Source: DATFVA01 sp963743325
Lineage (GTDB): Bacteria; Bacteroidota; Ignavibacteria; Ignavibacteriales; Ignavibacteriaceae
Direction of reading: 5' to 3'
Length of the DNA stretch: 64,000 bases
Assembly (NCBI GenBank): GCA_963743325.1
Contig: CAVUOZ010000006.1
Coordinates: 62,001-126,000, forward strand
Shown here: piece by piece, positions 52,148 to 60,856 of the stretch
Position numbering within the stretch: position 1 is the first letter of the stretch
Layout of the letters: each line of letters starts with the position of its first letter
Translations under genes and position numbers: made by a program
Notes under the pieces: generated by a model
Databases searched by the model: none
What the model was told of the DNA's origin: nothing
The model's input: only the letters and a program-made list of their open reading frames with translations

Positions 52148-53851
52148 TTATTGTGAAGTTACAAATTTTTCCTTTTTAAAGAGAGGATTTATCAGCACCG
52201 CAATTAATACCAGAATAAGACATCCTATTACATTGTACCACAGGAAAGGTATAGAAGTGAAAAGAAAACAATAAAGCACAAGCAGTTCGGCTATAATTGC
52301 TGCAATAAAAGTCGGTGTTCCGGATACCCTTTTTAAATAAAAAGCCACCAGAAAGATTCCCAGTATAGTTCCATATACCAGTGATCCAAGAATATTAACA
52401 GCTTCAATCAGAGAACCCAATTTGTTGGCGAACAAGGCAAATCCTATAGCGTATGCTCCCCACAGAATTGTGGTAAGCTTCGAGACAATTAAATATTGCT
52501 TCTCGGTGGCATCCTTCCGGAGCATACGTTTATAAAAATCGATAACCGTAGTAGATGCCAGTGCATTAAGCTCTGCTGAAGTTGAAGACATAGAGGCTGA
52601 GAATATTGCTGCAAGTATTAGTCCTATGACTCCGGTCGGGAGGAAGCCAACGATATAACTAATAAAAATATAGTTAGTATCATTGGAGTCTGCTCCCGGA
52701 TCACTCTGTTTTATTATGTTTATGGCTTGATTTCTTATAATTGTAGCTTCATTTTGTTTGTTTCTAACCTGCTCCAGGATTTCATTTGTTGACTTGTCAT
52801 TGCCCGAATGTATGGAAGCCAGCATTTCCTTCAGCTTTTGCTGTTTTTCTTTCTGAACCTGTTCGAACCTATTATTTAAATCATTATATTGATTTGCATA
52901 ACTACTTTGTTTTACAGTGTTTACTGCTACAGGGTTAAAGAATAATGGCGGGATATTGAACTGATAAAGGACAAAAACCATAGCTCCGACAAAAAGAATG
53001 AAGAATTGCATAGGTACCTTCACAATCCCATTTGTTAATAGACCAAGCCTGCTCTGTGCCACCGAGCTGCCAGATAAATATCTCTGAACCTGTGATTGAT
53101 CCGTACCAAAATATGAAAGCATCAAAAACGTGCCACCGATTATGCCTGACCAGAAGGTATAACGATCATTAAGATCGAATGAGAAATCAATGGCATTTAA
53201 TTTACCTAGTTTGCCGGCAATATAAGCTGCATCCAGAGGGGTTACATCTTTAGGCAGAAAGGAAAAAATCATTATGAATGCCACAAACATACCCAGGGTA
53301 ATTATTATCATCTGCTGAATATGAGTCTGGTTAACTGCTCTTGTCCCTCCGGTTGTTGTATATATTACAACAAGCGTACCGGTGACTATGACGGTAAGGT
53401 TTATGTCCCATCCGAGAATAACAGATAGAATGAGTGCAGGGGCGAAAATTGTAAATCCCGCAGCGAGTCCTCTTTGGGTTAAAAACAGGAGACTGCCGAG
53501 TACGCGGTTCTTTAAATCAAATCTTTTTTCAAGATATTCATATGCAGTATAAACGTTCAATTTATGAAACAGGGGTACCGCAGTTATGGAAAGTATGATC
53601 ATTGCGATGGGAAGACCAAGATAGAATTGAACAAATCTCATTCCATCGGCATAAGCCTGCCCGGGAGTGGATAGAAAGGTAATCGCACTTGCCTGTGTAG
53701 CCATAATTGAAAGTGCAATAGTATACCATTGTGTGGTTTTGCCGGCACGTATGTATCCATCGATGTCTTTAGTTCCCCGTGTTTTCCAGATTCCGTAAAC
53801 TGTAACGAAGAGCAGAAATCCGATCAGGACAATCCAGTCTAATAGGGTCAC
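52148..53851 (-). CDS. Sodium:solute symporter (SSS family)
   Basis: 567 residues with about 13 helices. Typical SSS blocks: SIMATQASAITFLSTPGQAY near residue 50, TGGTRAVNQTHIQQMIIITLG, FGTDQSQVQRYLSG near 250, and ILAAIFSASMSSTSAELNALASTTVIDFYKR. A ~75-residue charged, coiled-coil-like loop (residues ~320-395, rich in Gln, Lys and Glu) interrupts the core. The start is GTG, overlapping the stop of the 49-codon upstream gene (GTGA). The upstream PIG-L gene suggests a sugar or amino-sugar substrate, but that is an inference. Confidence 0.92.
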   Translation of the reverse strand: MTLLDWIVLIGFLLFVTVYGIWKTRGTKDIDGYIRAGKTTQWYTIALSIMATQASAITFLSTPGQAYADGMRFVQFYLGLPIAMIILSITAVPLFHKLNVYTAYEYLEKRFDLKNRVLGSLLFLTQRGLAAGFTIFAPALILSVILGWDINLTVIVTGTLVVIYTTTGGTRAVNQTHIQQMIIITLGMFVAFIMIFSFLPKDVTPLDAAYIAGKLGKLNAIDFSFDLNDRYTFWSGIIGGTFLMLSYFGTDQSQVQRYLSGSSVAQSRLGLLTNGIVKVPMQFFILFVGAMVFVLYQFNIPPLFFNPVAVNTVKQSSYANQYNDLNNRFEQVQKEKQQKLKEMLASIHSGNDKSTNEILEQVRNKQNEATIIRNQAINIIKQSDPGADSNDTNYIFISYIVGFLPTGVIGLILAAIFSASMSSTSAELNALASTTVIDFYKRMLRKDATEKQYLIVSKLTTILWGAYAIGFALFANKLGSLIEAVNILGSLVYGTILGIFLVAFYLKRVSGTPTFIAAIIAELLVLYCFLFTSIPFLWYNVIGCLILVLIAVLINPLFKKEKFVTSQ

Positions 53852-53997
53852 TCAAAAACCTTTGTAAATATGTAAAAGAAAATAATCAGGATTACCAGAT
53901 TAAGAAAAACCAGTGAGTAAATATTATTCCAGGTTTTAAGGATCGGCGGTTTTTCTTCTTCACTTATTATTTTATCATTAGTTTGTTTTTGATTCAT
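53848..53997 (-). CDS. Small single-helix membrane protein coupled to the symporter
   Basis: 49 codons, ATG 53997 to TGA 53848. A hydrophilic N-terminus (MNQKQTNDKIISEEEKPPIL) precedes TWNNIYSLVFLNLVILIIFFYIFTKVFE, one clear transmembrane helix. Its start lies 20 bases inside the end of the PIG-L gene, and its stop overlaps the symporter GTG start. This double overlap argues for a real, translationally coupled gene. It may be an accessory subunit of the symporter, like the small partner proteins of some SSS carriers. Not a family I can name. Confidence 0.75.
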   Translation of the reverse strand: MNQKQTNDKIISEEEKPPILKTWNNIYSLVFLNLVILIIFFYIFTKVFE

Positions 53998-56482
53998 TTT
54001 GTCTTGCAGAAATCATGTTAACAAATATTCTGAATGCCCCGGGAACTCCTGCAGGTATCTGTCTGAACCACGAATATCCTGAATAGATATAAACACCTTT
54101 TCCAAAATCTGCATAGAGCATTCCTCCTTCAAGCGGTTTTTCTCCCGGATCGTTTCCTGATAAAACTGCCTGGTATTTTGGATCCCATTTATTCGCAAAA
54201 TAAAGTCCTCTTTCCTGAACCCAGCCTTCAAAATCAGCACGGGATATTTTGTTAGGATAATTTAATAAAGGCAGAGCCGGATTGACAAAGGTTATCGGAA
54301 CTTCCTCGACTGTAATTCTATCGTGCGAAAGGGTTAAGGGAAAAGGTCCGATATTATCTACAACAAGATCAAAGCTCGTATTATACTGAACAACAAGTGT
54401 CCCTCCGTCTTTCACATAGTTCATGAGCTTCAGCTGATCAACGGATAATCGGTTTCTTGTATTATAAGCACGGACGCCCATTACAATTGCATCAAACCGG
54501 TCCAGGTTCATGTCATCGATATCCGAATCTGAAAGAAGCTGAACATTATATCCAAGCTGCCTGAGATATTCAGGAATCACATCACCGGAACCCATTACAT
54601 AGCCGATATTATTTACGGTTCTATTAATATCCAGGCGTATTAGCCTGGCTTCAGCAGAGGGGAATAATGTTTGAATAGGAATATGCGGATAATTTATCGT
54701 GAGGGATCCCAACGATATTTCTTTGCCTTCTTCCTCTGCAACTGCTTTTACAGTTGTTTCTGTTGGTGAAGATGGCGGAACTACACTAAATGAAAAAGTA
54801 CTTTCTTCTCCTTTTTTCCCGAATGAGTAAGTAAATTCAGCTGGTTCAATTTTCCACCCGTCGGTAATCTGTAAAAACAATTTACCGGAAGCATTATTTT
54901 TATTGCTCTTTATTTTTACATCAATTGTATTACTTTTATTATCGGGAAACAGGTACAGCTTATCAGAAAGGTTTACAGTGACAGGGGGTGTAATCTCTAT
55001 TGGTCTGTATTCCTCACCGTGAACAGGGTCCGTCCACTGGAATAATACCGGTTCATATAATGTGATATCAGTTTTTCCGTATGATAGAGTAAATCCGGTT
55101 ATTAGAGGAGGGTCATTTTCCGGCTTACCTATCAATTGTTGATCATTTACAGCATAGATCCCTTGCCCATGAGGTTCGACCAGCCAGTAAGGCTGCGTAT
55201 AGGATATATTTGAGGGAAGAACCAAAGCTTCTTCAGATTTAATATAATTGTTTTCTGTTAAGGTCTGATCTATAAGATGGGGTGCATTTTTATAGCTGAC
55301 TGTAATCTCTTTAAGCTTAAATGGGAAGCCCGAGCGATTAACTATCCCTGCAGTAATTTTAACCGAATCTCCTGCGGTAAAAGAATAATCATTTGCTGAT
55401 GCTTCCAGCCATATTCCTGCTGCAGATTGAATAACTTCAAGCAATTCTTTTTTCTTAAGCGGAACCCAGTAATCATCTTTTAACTTATTAAGTTCTGAAT
55501 AAGCCTCAAGCAGTTTCGGCAGACTTGCTGACGGGTTCTCCTGGTTATATTCTTTCTCAACTTCCTTTAAAATAGAGGCTGCTTTTTCACTCCCTTTAAC
55601 ACGGTTCCATGATAGGTCAATTCCTTCGAATAAATCACTCCTTGCAGTATCACCCTCGATGTATTTAAAATAATTTATCTGTTCACCTCTTCTTGCAGAA
55701 ACTCCAAAGCCCTGACTTTTATGCATGCTTCTGCTCTCTGCAGCAATTTCGGTATAGGATTTTCCCAAAAGCGGGTTGTAAGCCCCGAGATCAATTTGAA
55801 TGACTTTAGAGAGATCTTCCTTTTTATTTTGAAGTACAGGAAGCCAGGCATTCCAATAAAGTCGTTTGGGTTTCCACGTTTTAACATATTTTAGTTGTTC
55901 AGGAAAACTGTTGGGATCACCGGCAAGATTAAAGGCTTCTTCAGCCAATATTGCAGATGCAGTATGATGGCCGTGCCCTCCTTCGCCCGTGTCGGGAAAG
56001 CGTGTAATGATAACATCAGGACGAAATTTTCTTATTATCCAGACAACATCTGAAAGAATTTTTTGTTTATCCCAGATATTAAAAGTTTCTTCCGGATTTT
56101 TAGAATAGCCGAAATCGATTGCCCGGGTAAAAAACTGTTCTGCTCCATCAATTCTCCGGGCAGCAAGCAATTCCTGCGTCCTGATTACACCCAGTTCATC
56201 CGCCTGTTCATTCCCGATTAAATTTTGTCCCCCGTCGCCGCGGTTCATTGCACAATATCCCGCTCTTAACAATTTGCCTGATTCAAAGTAAGCCAGCGCT
56301 GCTGTGTTTTCATCATCGGGATGAGCGGCAATATATAAGACACTTCCGAGAACATTTAGTTTTTTTATGGCAAGTTCTAATTGTGCGGCATCCAGAGTTT
56401 TTTCAGGCTGAGCTGAAATGCTGAGATTTGCAAGAAAGATTATAATCGAAAGAACAAGAAATTTCTTTAATGATAATAACAT
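53978..56482 (-). CDS. Secreted PIG-L (LmbE-like) family deacetylase, large multidomain form
   Basis: About 834 residues from ATG 56482, which begins the signal peptide MLLSLKKFLVLSIIIFLANLSISAQ; the frame is open 36 bases further upstream to 56518. The deacetylase domain (~30-300) has zinc-binding AAHPDDE near residue 50 and GEGGHGHHTASAI near 165. Beta-sandwich domains follow (~365-590), and a C-terminal region (~600-830) includes FDAIVMGVRAYNTR and a ThuA/class I amidotransferase-like fold. PIG-L enzymes remove N-acetyl groups from amino sugars. Being exported and followed by a symporter, it probably processes an acetylated glycan derivative outside the cytoplasm. Confidence 0.88.
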   Translation of the reverse strand: MLLSLKKFLVLSIIIFLANLSISAQPEKTLDAAQLELAIKKLNVLGSVLYIAAHPDDENTAALAYFESGKLLRAGYCAMNRGDGGQNLIGNEQADELGVIRTQELLAARRIDGAEQFFTRAIDFGYSKNPEETFNIWDKQKILSDVVWIIRKFRPDVIITRFPDTGEGGHGHHTASAILAEEAFNLAGDPNSFPEQLKYVKTWKPKRLYWNAWLPVLQNKKEDLSKVIQIDLGAYNPLLGKSYTEIAAESRSMHKSQGFGVSARRGEQINYFKYIEGDTARSDLFEGIDLSWNRVKGSEKAASILKEVEKEYNQENPSASLPKLLEAYSELNKLKDDYWVPLKKKELLEVIQSAAGIWLEASANDYSFTAGDSVKITAGIVNRSGFPFKLKEITVSYKNAPHLIDQTLTENNYIKSEEALVLPSNISYTQPYWLVEPHGQGIYAVNDQQLIGKPENDPPLITGFTLSYGKTDITLYEPVLFQWTDPVHGEEYRPIEITPPVTVNLSDKLYLFPDNKSNTIDVKIKSNKNNASGKLFLQITDGWKIEPAEFTYSFGKKGEESTFSFSVVPPSSPTETTVKAVAEEEGKEISLGSLTINYPHIPIQTLFPSAEARLIRLDINRTVNNIGYVMGSGDVIPEYLRQLGYNVQLLSDSDIDDMNLDRFDAIVMGVRAYNTRNRLSVDQLKLMNYVKDGGTLVVQYNTSFDLVVDNIGPFPLTLSHDRITVEEVPITFVNPALPLLNYPNKISRADFEGWVQERGLYFANKWDPKYQAVLSGNDPGEKPLEGGMLYADFGKGVYIYSGYSWFRQIPAGVPGAFRIFVNMISARQNESKTN

Positions 56483-56645
56483 ATCCACCCATCCGGTTTG
56501 TGAGTAAACAAATATCATAGTCTTTTCTCTGAATGGATGAGATAATACAACTAAATATTTAAAATTCCAATGGATTTATGATTAGTTGCAGTATACAGGG
56601 ATGAACACATTATTCGTTATGTCCAGGAATGTTCATTCTTAAAGG

Positions 56646-57074
56646 TTATTTGTTATCGACTATTTCCCCCGCCCATTTTCTGTAAGTTCCCAATAATCCG
56701 ATCACTGCGATACCTCCAAAAGCCAGCGGTGCCAGAAGCGGCTTGGGTTTTTCATTTTCTTCATGAATGCGTTCTTCCACAGTAAGATTTACATCATTTT
56801 CCTCTTCAGCAGCGTGGAAATAAACTCCTGCGGCTGCAACAATGAATGATAGAAAGAGAAAAAAATGCATAATGCGGATAAGTTTAGGTTCCCATTTATA
56901 TACTGTTATAAATCCGATTATCATACCCAGCAGACTAAATACGGGAGGAATGAAACTCATTATTTCGCTGTTAAATGTATCTATGTGTTCAATTATTGTA
57001 TCAGCAAGCAGAAATGCGAATCCCGCAGAAGCTGTAAGAACAAGTAAACGGTTTAATGAAAAATTTCTGAACAT
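56646..57074 (-). CDS. Hypothetical four-helix membrane protein
   Basis: 142 residues with four hydrophobic helices: N-terminal LLVLTASAGFAFLLADTI, FIPPVFSLLGMIIGFITVY, IMHFFLFLSFIVAAAGVYFHA, and APLAFGGIAVIGLLGTY. An acidic loop separates helices 3 and 4. I do not recognise the family. Monocistronic, divergent from the next gene at 57199 with 124 bases between. Confidence 0.7.
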   Translation of the reverse strand: MFRNFSLNRLLVLTASAGFAFLLADTIIEHIDTFNSEIMSFIPPVFSLLGMIIGFITVYKWEPKLIRIMHFFLFLSFIVAAAGVYFHAAEEENDVNLTVEERIHEENEKPKPLLAPLAFGGIAVIGLLGTYRKWAGEIVDNK

Positions 57075-57168
57075 TATAAACCTGTAAAAAATATTTCTTC
57101 AAAATTATATTTATTTAAGAGAATAATCTAATCTAAATTAATTCTCTGCATTAATTATATTCTTTGTT

Positions 57169-57176
57169 TATCTTTG
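57169..57176 (+). promoter_or_regulatory. Candidate -7 box TATCTTTG
   Basis: Exact match to the Bacteroidetes TAnnTTTG element, 22 bases before the start of the 57199 gene and identical to the octamer behind the Pho box. No convincing -33 TTTG partner was seen. Confidence 0.35.
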
Positions 57177-57198
57177 TTAGGCACAAATAAGATTTATT

Positions 57199-57735
57199 TT
57201 GAAGAAGTGCATCTCCATATTACTCGCTGTTTCTCTTTCCATCAACTCGGGAGGATTTATTGTCATTTTTTACCATGCCTTGAGTTCCGTGAAATCCAAT
57301 ATGCTTATGAGCATAAGGGAGGGAGATTTCACGATAGACAAAATGGTAAGATTCAGGATAAGTAAAAATGAGTTCCGAACCAATGGAAACGGATTCATCT
57401 GGAAAGAGGCAAACGAATTTGAATATAACCGGATGCTTTATGATATAGTAAAAGTTGTACAAGATAAAGATGGTATTATATTATACTGCCTGAATGATAT
57501 TACTGAAGAAAAAATTGTAAAAACTTTTAACGATGAAGTTAACGATCTTGCCGCCGGGAAAATAAACCATTCAAAATATAAGACCAGCTTAATTAATCTG
57601 ATTACACAGGCGGTTTGCTTCAATCCGTTTCAATTAACCCGGCCGACTGTACAGCGGAAATATTTTTCCGATACTTTCATGAATCCTCCGGCTATTGTTG
57701 TTGAAATCCTATTGCCGCCTCCCAGGCTTACCTGA
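57199..57735 (+). CDS. Conserved-type hypothetical exported protein preceding a TonB receptor
   Basis: 178 residues from TTG 57199. A hydrophobic N-terminus (ISILLAVSLSINSGGFIVIFY) suggests export. The body has NEFEYNRMLYDIVKVVQDKDGIILYCLNDITEEKI, a small beta-rich pattern I associate with short proteins encoded before TonB receptors in Bacteroidetes; I cannot give a Pfam name. One Cys lies in the middle and one near the C-terminus. The gene is 55 bases upstream of the receptor on the same strand and may assist it. Confidence 0.65.
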   Translation: MKKCISILLAVSLSINSGGFIVIFYHALSSVKSNMLMSIREGDFTIDKMVRFRISKNEFRTNGNGFIWKEANEFEYNRMLYDIVKVVQDKDGIILYCLNDITEEKIVKTFNDEVNDLAAGKINHSKYKTSLINLITQAVCFNPFQLTRPTVQRKYFSDTFMNPPAIVVEILLPPPRLT

Positions 57736-57790
57736 ATAAGATACATTCTTTCATCAAATTATTGTTTAACAAATTCATTCAGGTAAAAAA

Positions 57791-59896
57791 ATGAAAAGCA
57801 CATTACTATTAATTTCAGCGCTACTTTTCTGTGCATATATTACGTTCGCGCAGGAAAACACAAATAGTTCAGATTCAATTAAATATCAGCTTCCCCAGGA
57901 TGTAGTAGTCACAGCCCCAAGGATTAACATACCATTAAAAGAAATATCATTTGCAACCAGTATCATCGGCAATGAATATATTAGTACGATTCCGAGGTTT
58001 GTATCAATTGATGAAGCATTAAGAATCGTTCCCGGTGTTAAAATCGATAACCAGGCAAACGGAAACAGACTTCATTTATCAATTCGGGGAATTGGTATTC
58101 TAACCGAAAGGGGAATCAGGGGGATAAAAATTCTGCTTGACCAAATTCCACTTAATGATCCTACCGGATTTGCTCCGGATTTTTTTGATGTTGATCTGGC
58201 AGATGTGTCTAGAGTTGAAGTATTAAGAGGCCCCGCGGCTTCGCTGTTCGGGGGCAGCGCTTCTGGCGGTATAATTAATATTACGACGAAAAATTCACCG
58301 AATACACCATTATTCGGTGAGGCAGGAGGGGTATATCGGATCGAATAATTTCTGGAAAGGTTACGGGCAGTTTGGCGGTAATGTAGAAAATATTAATTAC
58401 AGGGCAGCATTCGGGAGAACCATGGGAGATGGTTACAGAGTGCATACCCATTTCTGGGGAAATAATCTGTACGCGAAGGCATCATATATTCCAAATAAGA
58501 ATATAGTGCTGACACCGATTGTTGAGTATGTCAACTGGTATCATGAAAATCCGGAAGGTATTAATCTTCAGCAGTATAATGAAGACCCCAAACAGGCTAA
58601 CCCCGATGCAGTTCCTTATAATGAATATCTTCAAACAGAAAGAAGTTCAGCCGCCTTAACAGGATTAATGATTTTTGATAATCATGAAATCCAGTTTAAT
58701 GCTTATACCAAGAGAACTCTTTTTACCGAAGCAAATAATCACACTTTTAATTACCGGACAATATCTCACTCCCGGAACTTCTGTACAGTATGCTTTCAAT
58801 TTCGGGAAAAAAGATGATTTTTTCAGAAACAAAATCAGTGCCGGTGCAGATCTTCAATGGCAGACAATAAATGAACATCGCGTTGATAATATTTATTCAG
58901 TTCCGGGTGATACCGTAAGATCAAAAGAAGAAATAAAACAGAGTGGTGTTGGTTTATTTCTATTCGATAACGTAAAACTGGGACAGAAAACAGATATACT
59001 CTTAAGCTTTAGATATGATAAAATCCATAATGAACTCAATGATCTGCTTAAGATACCTTATGATGCCTCAGGTACAGCAGATTTTTCCAAACCTACAGGA
59101 AGAATTGGAATTAACTATTCTCTGATAGATGAGGTAAATGTCTATGCAAACTGGGGACAGGGATTTCTCCCTCCGGCCACAGAAGAACTTGCACAGAATC
59201 CTGATAACTTCGGCGGATTTAATACGCACCTGGTACCCTCGACTTCGAATGAATATGAAATCGGTTTCAGGGGCGATGCTGTAAAAACTTTGTATTATGA
59301 TATCACAGGATTCTACCTGTTGACAAAAAATGATTTCGACCGTTACCGTATTACAGATTCTCTTCGTAACCAGGAGACTTTTTACAGGAATATCGGATCG
59401 AGTGAAAGAATCGGAATAGAATTTTATGCTAGATATACACCTGTTAATGAGTTAACAATTCAGGCAGCTATATACATATTCTCATTTCATTTACACAAAC
59501 GACACCCCAATCCTTATCGTTATGGATGATCCTGCAAATGTAAAATATATTGAGAATGGTAACTATCTTCCTAATTCGCCAATGCATCAGTTTTTTATAG
59601 ATGCAGAATACCATTTACCCTATAATTTCTTTGTTGGATTAAACTGTCAGACGCAGAGCAAATCTTACATCGATGGTGCTAATATTGAAAGTGAAGCAGC
59701 GGCAGGTTATACGCTTATTGGTGCAAGAATCGGGTATAATGTCAGATTAAATGGTTTTAATGCAGATATTACCCTTCAGGGAAGAAATCTTGGTGATCAG
59801 AAATATGCGGCATTTACAGAACCTGATCCGGGAGGCAATGCATATCAGCCTGGAGCGGGGAGAGAATTCTTCGGCAGTGTAAGAATAAATCTGTAA
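57791..59896 (+). pseudogene. TonB-dependent outer-membrane receptor, three one-base frame disruptions
   Basis: Signal peptide (1-21, ending TFAQ), TonB-box-like VVVTAPR, then the plug domain (DEALRIVPGVKID ... LSIRGIG ... VEVLRGPAASLFGGSASGGIINI) and a 22-strand barrel ending ReffGSVRINL. Three extra single bases break the frame: in GGGG 58328-58331, near T58763, and near A59470. Removing them gives 2103 bases, exactly 701 codons, and restores GGYIGSNNFW, YRTILTPGTSVQYAFNFGKK and AAYTYSHFIYTND. The barrel is otherwise full length. The substrate (metal, siderophore or cobalamin) is unknown. No carboxypeptidase-like N-terminal domain is present. Confidence 0.85.
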
Positions 59897-59912
59897 TCTA
59901 TATTTTACTTTT

Positions 59913-59944
59913 GATTGGGACAGGATATGCATCCTGGCCCAATC
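59913..59944 (+). terminator. Hairpin terminator after the TonB receptor
   Basis: Stem GATTGGGACAGGAT/ATCCTGGCCCAATC with one A-G mismatch encloses ATGC, 16 bases after the stop. The following TTATT is only a weak T tract. Confidence 0.65.
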
Positions 59945-60110
59945 TTATTAGATCTCTGATTTTTACATTTTAATTCCAGAAAAGAATGAACAATGCAAAT
60001 CAAATTTCCGGTCAAATATTGAAGGAATAATATTATTGCTGATTCCCCTTTTAATCGGATACCTGTTATATTTACCAGGTAAATAAAATTAATTGGGGAG
60101 GGAACCAAAA

Positions 60111-60563
60111 ATGAAAAAGTATTTTCTGATTTTTCAGATAATTATTGGGGTTTTATCTTTCCCAACCGAAATATACTCACAGCTGGATGTACAGAATTAT
60201 ATAGGGAAAAGTCAGAAAGAGTTAATTAATTCCCTTGGTAAGCCGGTTTATACCGATGGTTCAAATAAATCTATGGTAATGATGTTTTATAAGTCGCCGG
60301 TTTCATGCAAATCATTTGTAGCCGATGAGAACGGGATATACCAGGCGGAAGCAACTCAATCTTTCGAATCAGAAAAAACCGGCAAAGCTGCACTTAACGG
60401 ATATATTTCGGATATGGTTAACAAAGGTTTTTCTGTTGACACTGTATCCGTTTCCGAATTTCTTGCGGAAAAACCTGGTGTGACCTGTACTTTTCGATAT
60501 GGTTTAAACAATACCAACGGTAAATACGAAATTTCAGTATCTGCTCATAGAAAAGTGGATTAA
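60111..60563 (+). CDS. Hypothetical secreted protein
   Basis: 150 residues from ATG 60111; a TTG at 60093 would add six, but GGGGAGGG just before 60111 is the likely ribosome site. A signal peptide (MKKYFLIFQIIIGVLSFPTEIYSQ) is followed by a compact domain: LDVQNYIGKSQKELINSLGKPVYTDG, a GKP loop, then MMFYKSPVSCKSFVADENGIY and ISVSAHRKVD. It loosely recalls small SmpA/BamE-like beta proteins (the xxIGKSxxELxxxLGKP pattern), but I would not assign it. Confidence 0.65.
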   Translation: MKKYFLIFQIIIGVLSFPTEIYSQLDVQNYIGKSQKELINSLGKPVYTDGSNKSMVMMFYKSPVSCKSFVADENGIYQAEATQSFESEKTGKAALNGYISDMVNKGFSVDTVSVSEFLAEKPGVTCTFRYGLNNTNGKYEISVSAHRKVD

Positions 60564-60856
60564 CCCATAAATAGCGAATATTTATTTCACAGAGACTGAA
60601 TTCCAATCTGTCCCGCATTCTCCTCATGGAAGAAAATTTTTAACCATTTGCTCAATTAGAATTTATTTTGTATTAATAAATCCTGTAATATAATGCAGCG
60701 TTTTATCATTATCTCGCTCTAAGCCACTTGTGATGAGGTTTATAATTCATGATTTCAAATCTTATTAGGGATATTAGTTAATTGATGTTTCCTATATATA
60801 ATAATATGCTTATTTTAGAATAAGGTGTTCTGTAAAATATTTCGCAAGGGTGTAAA

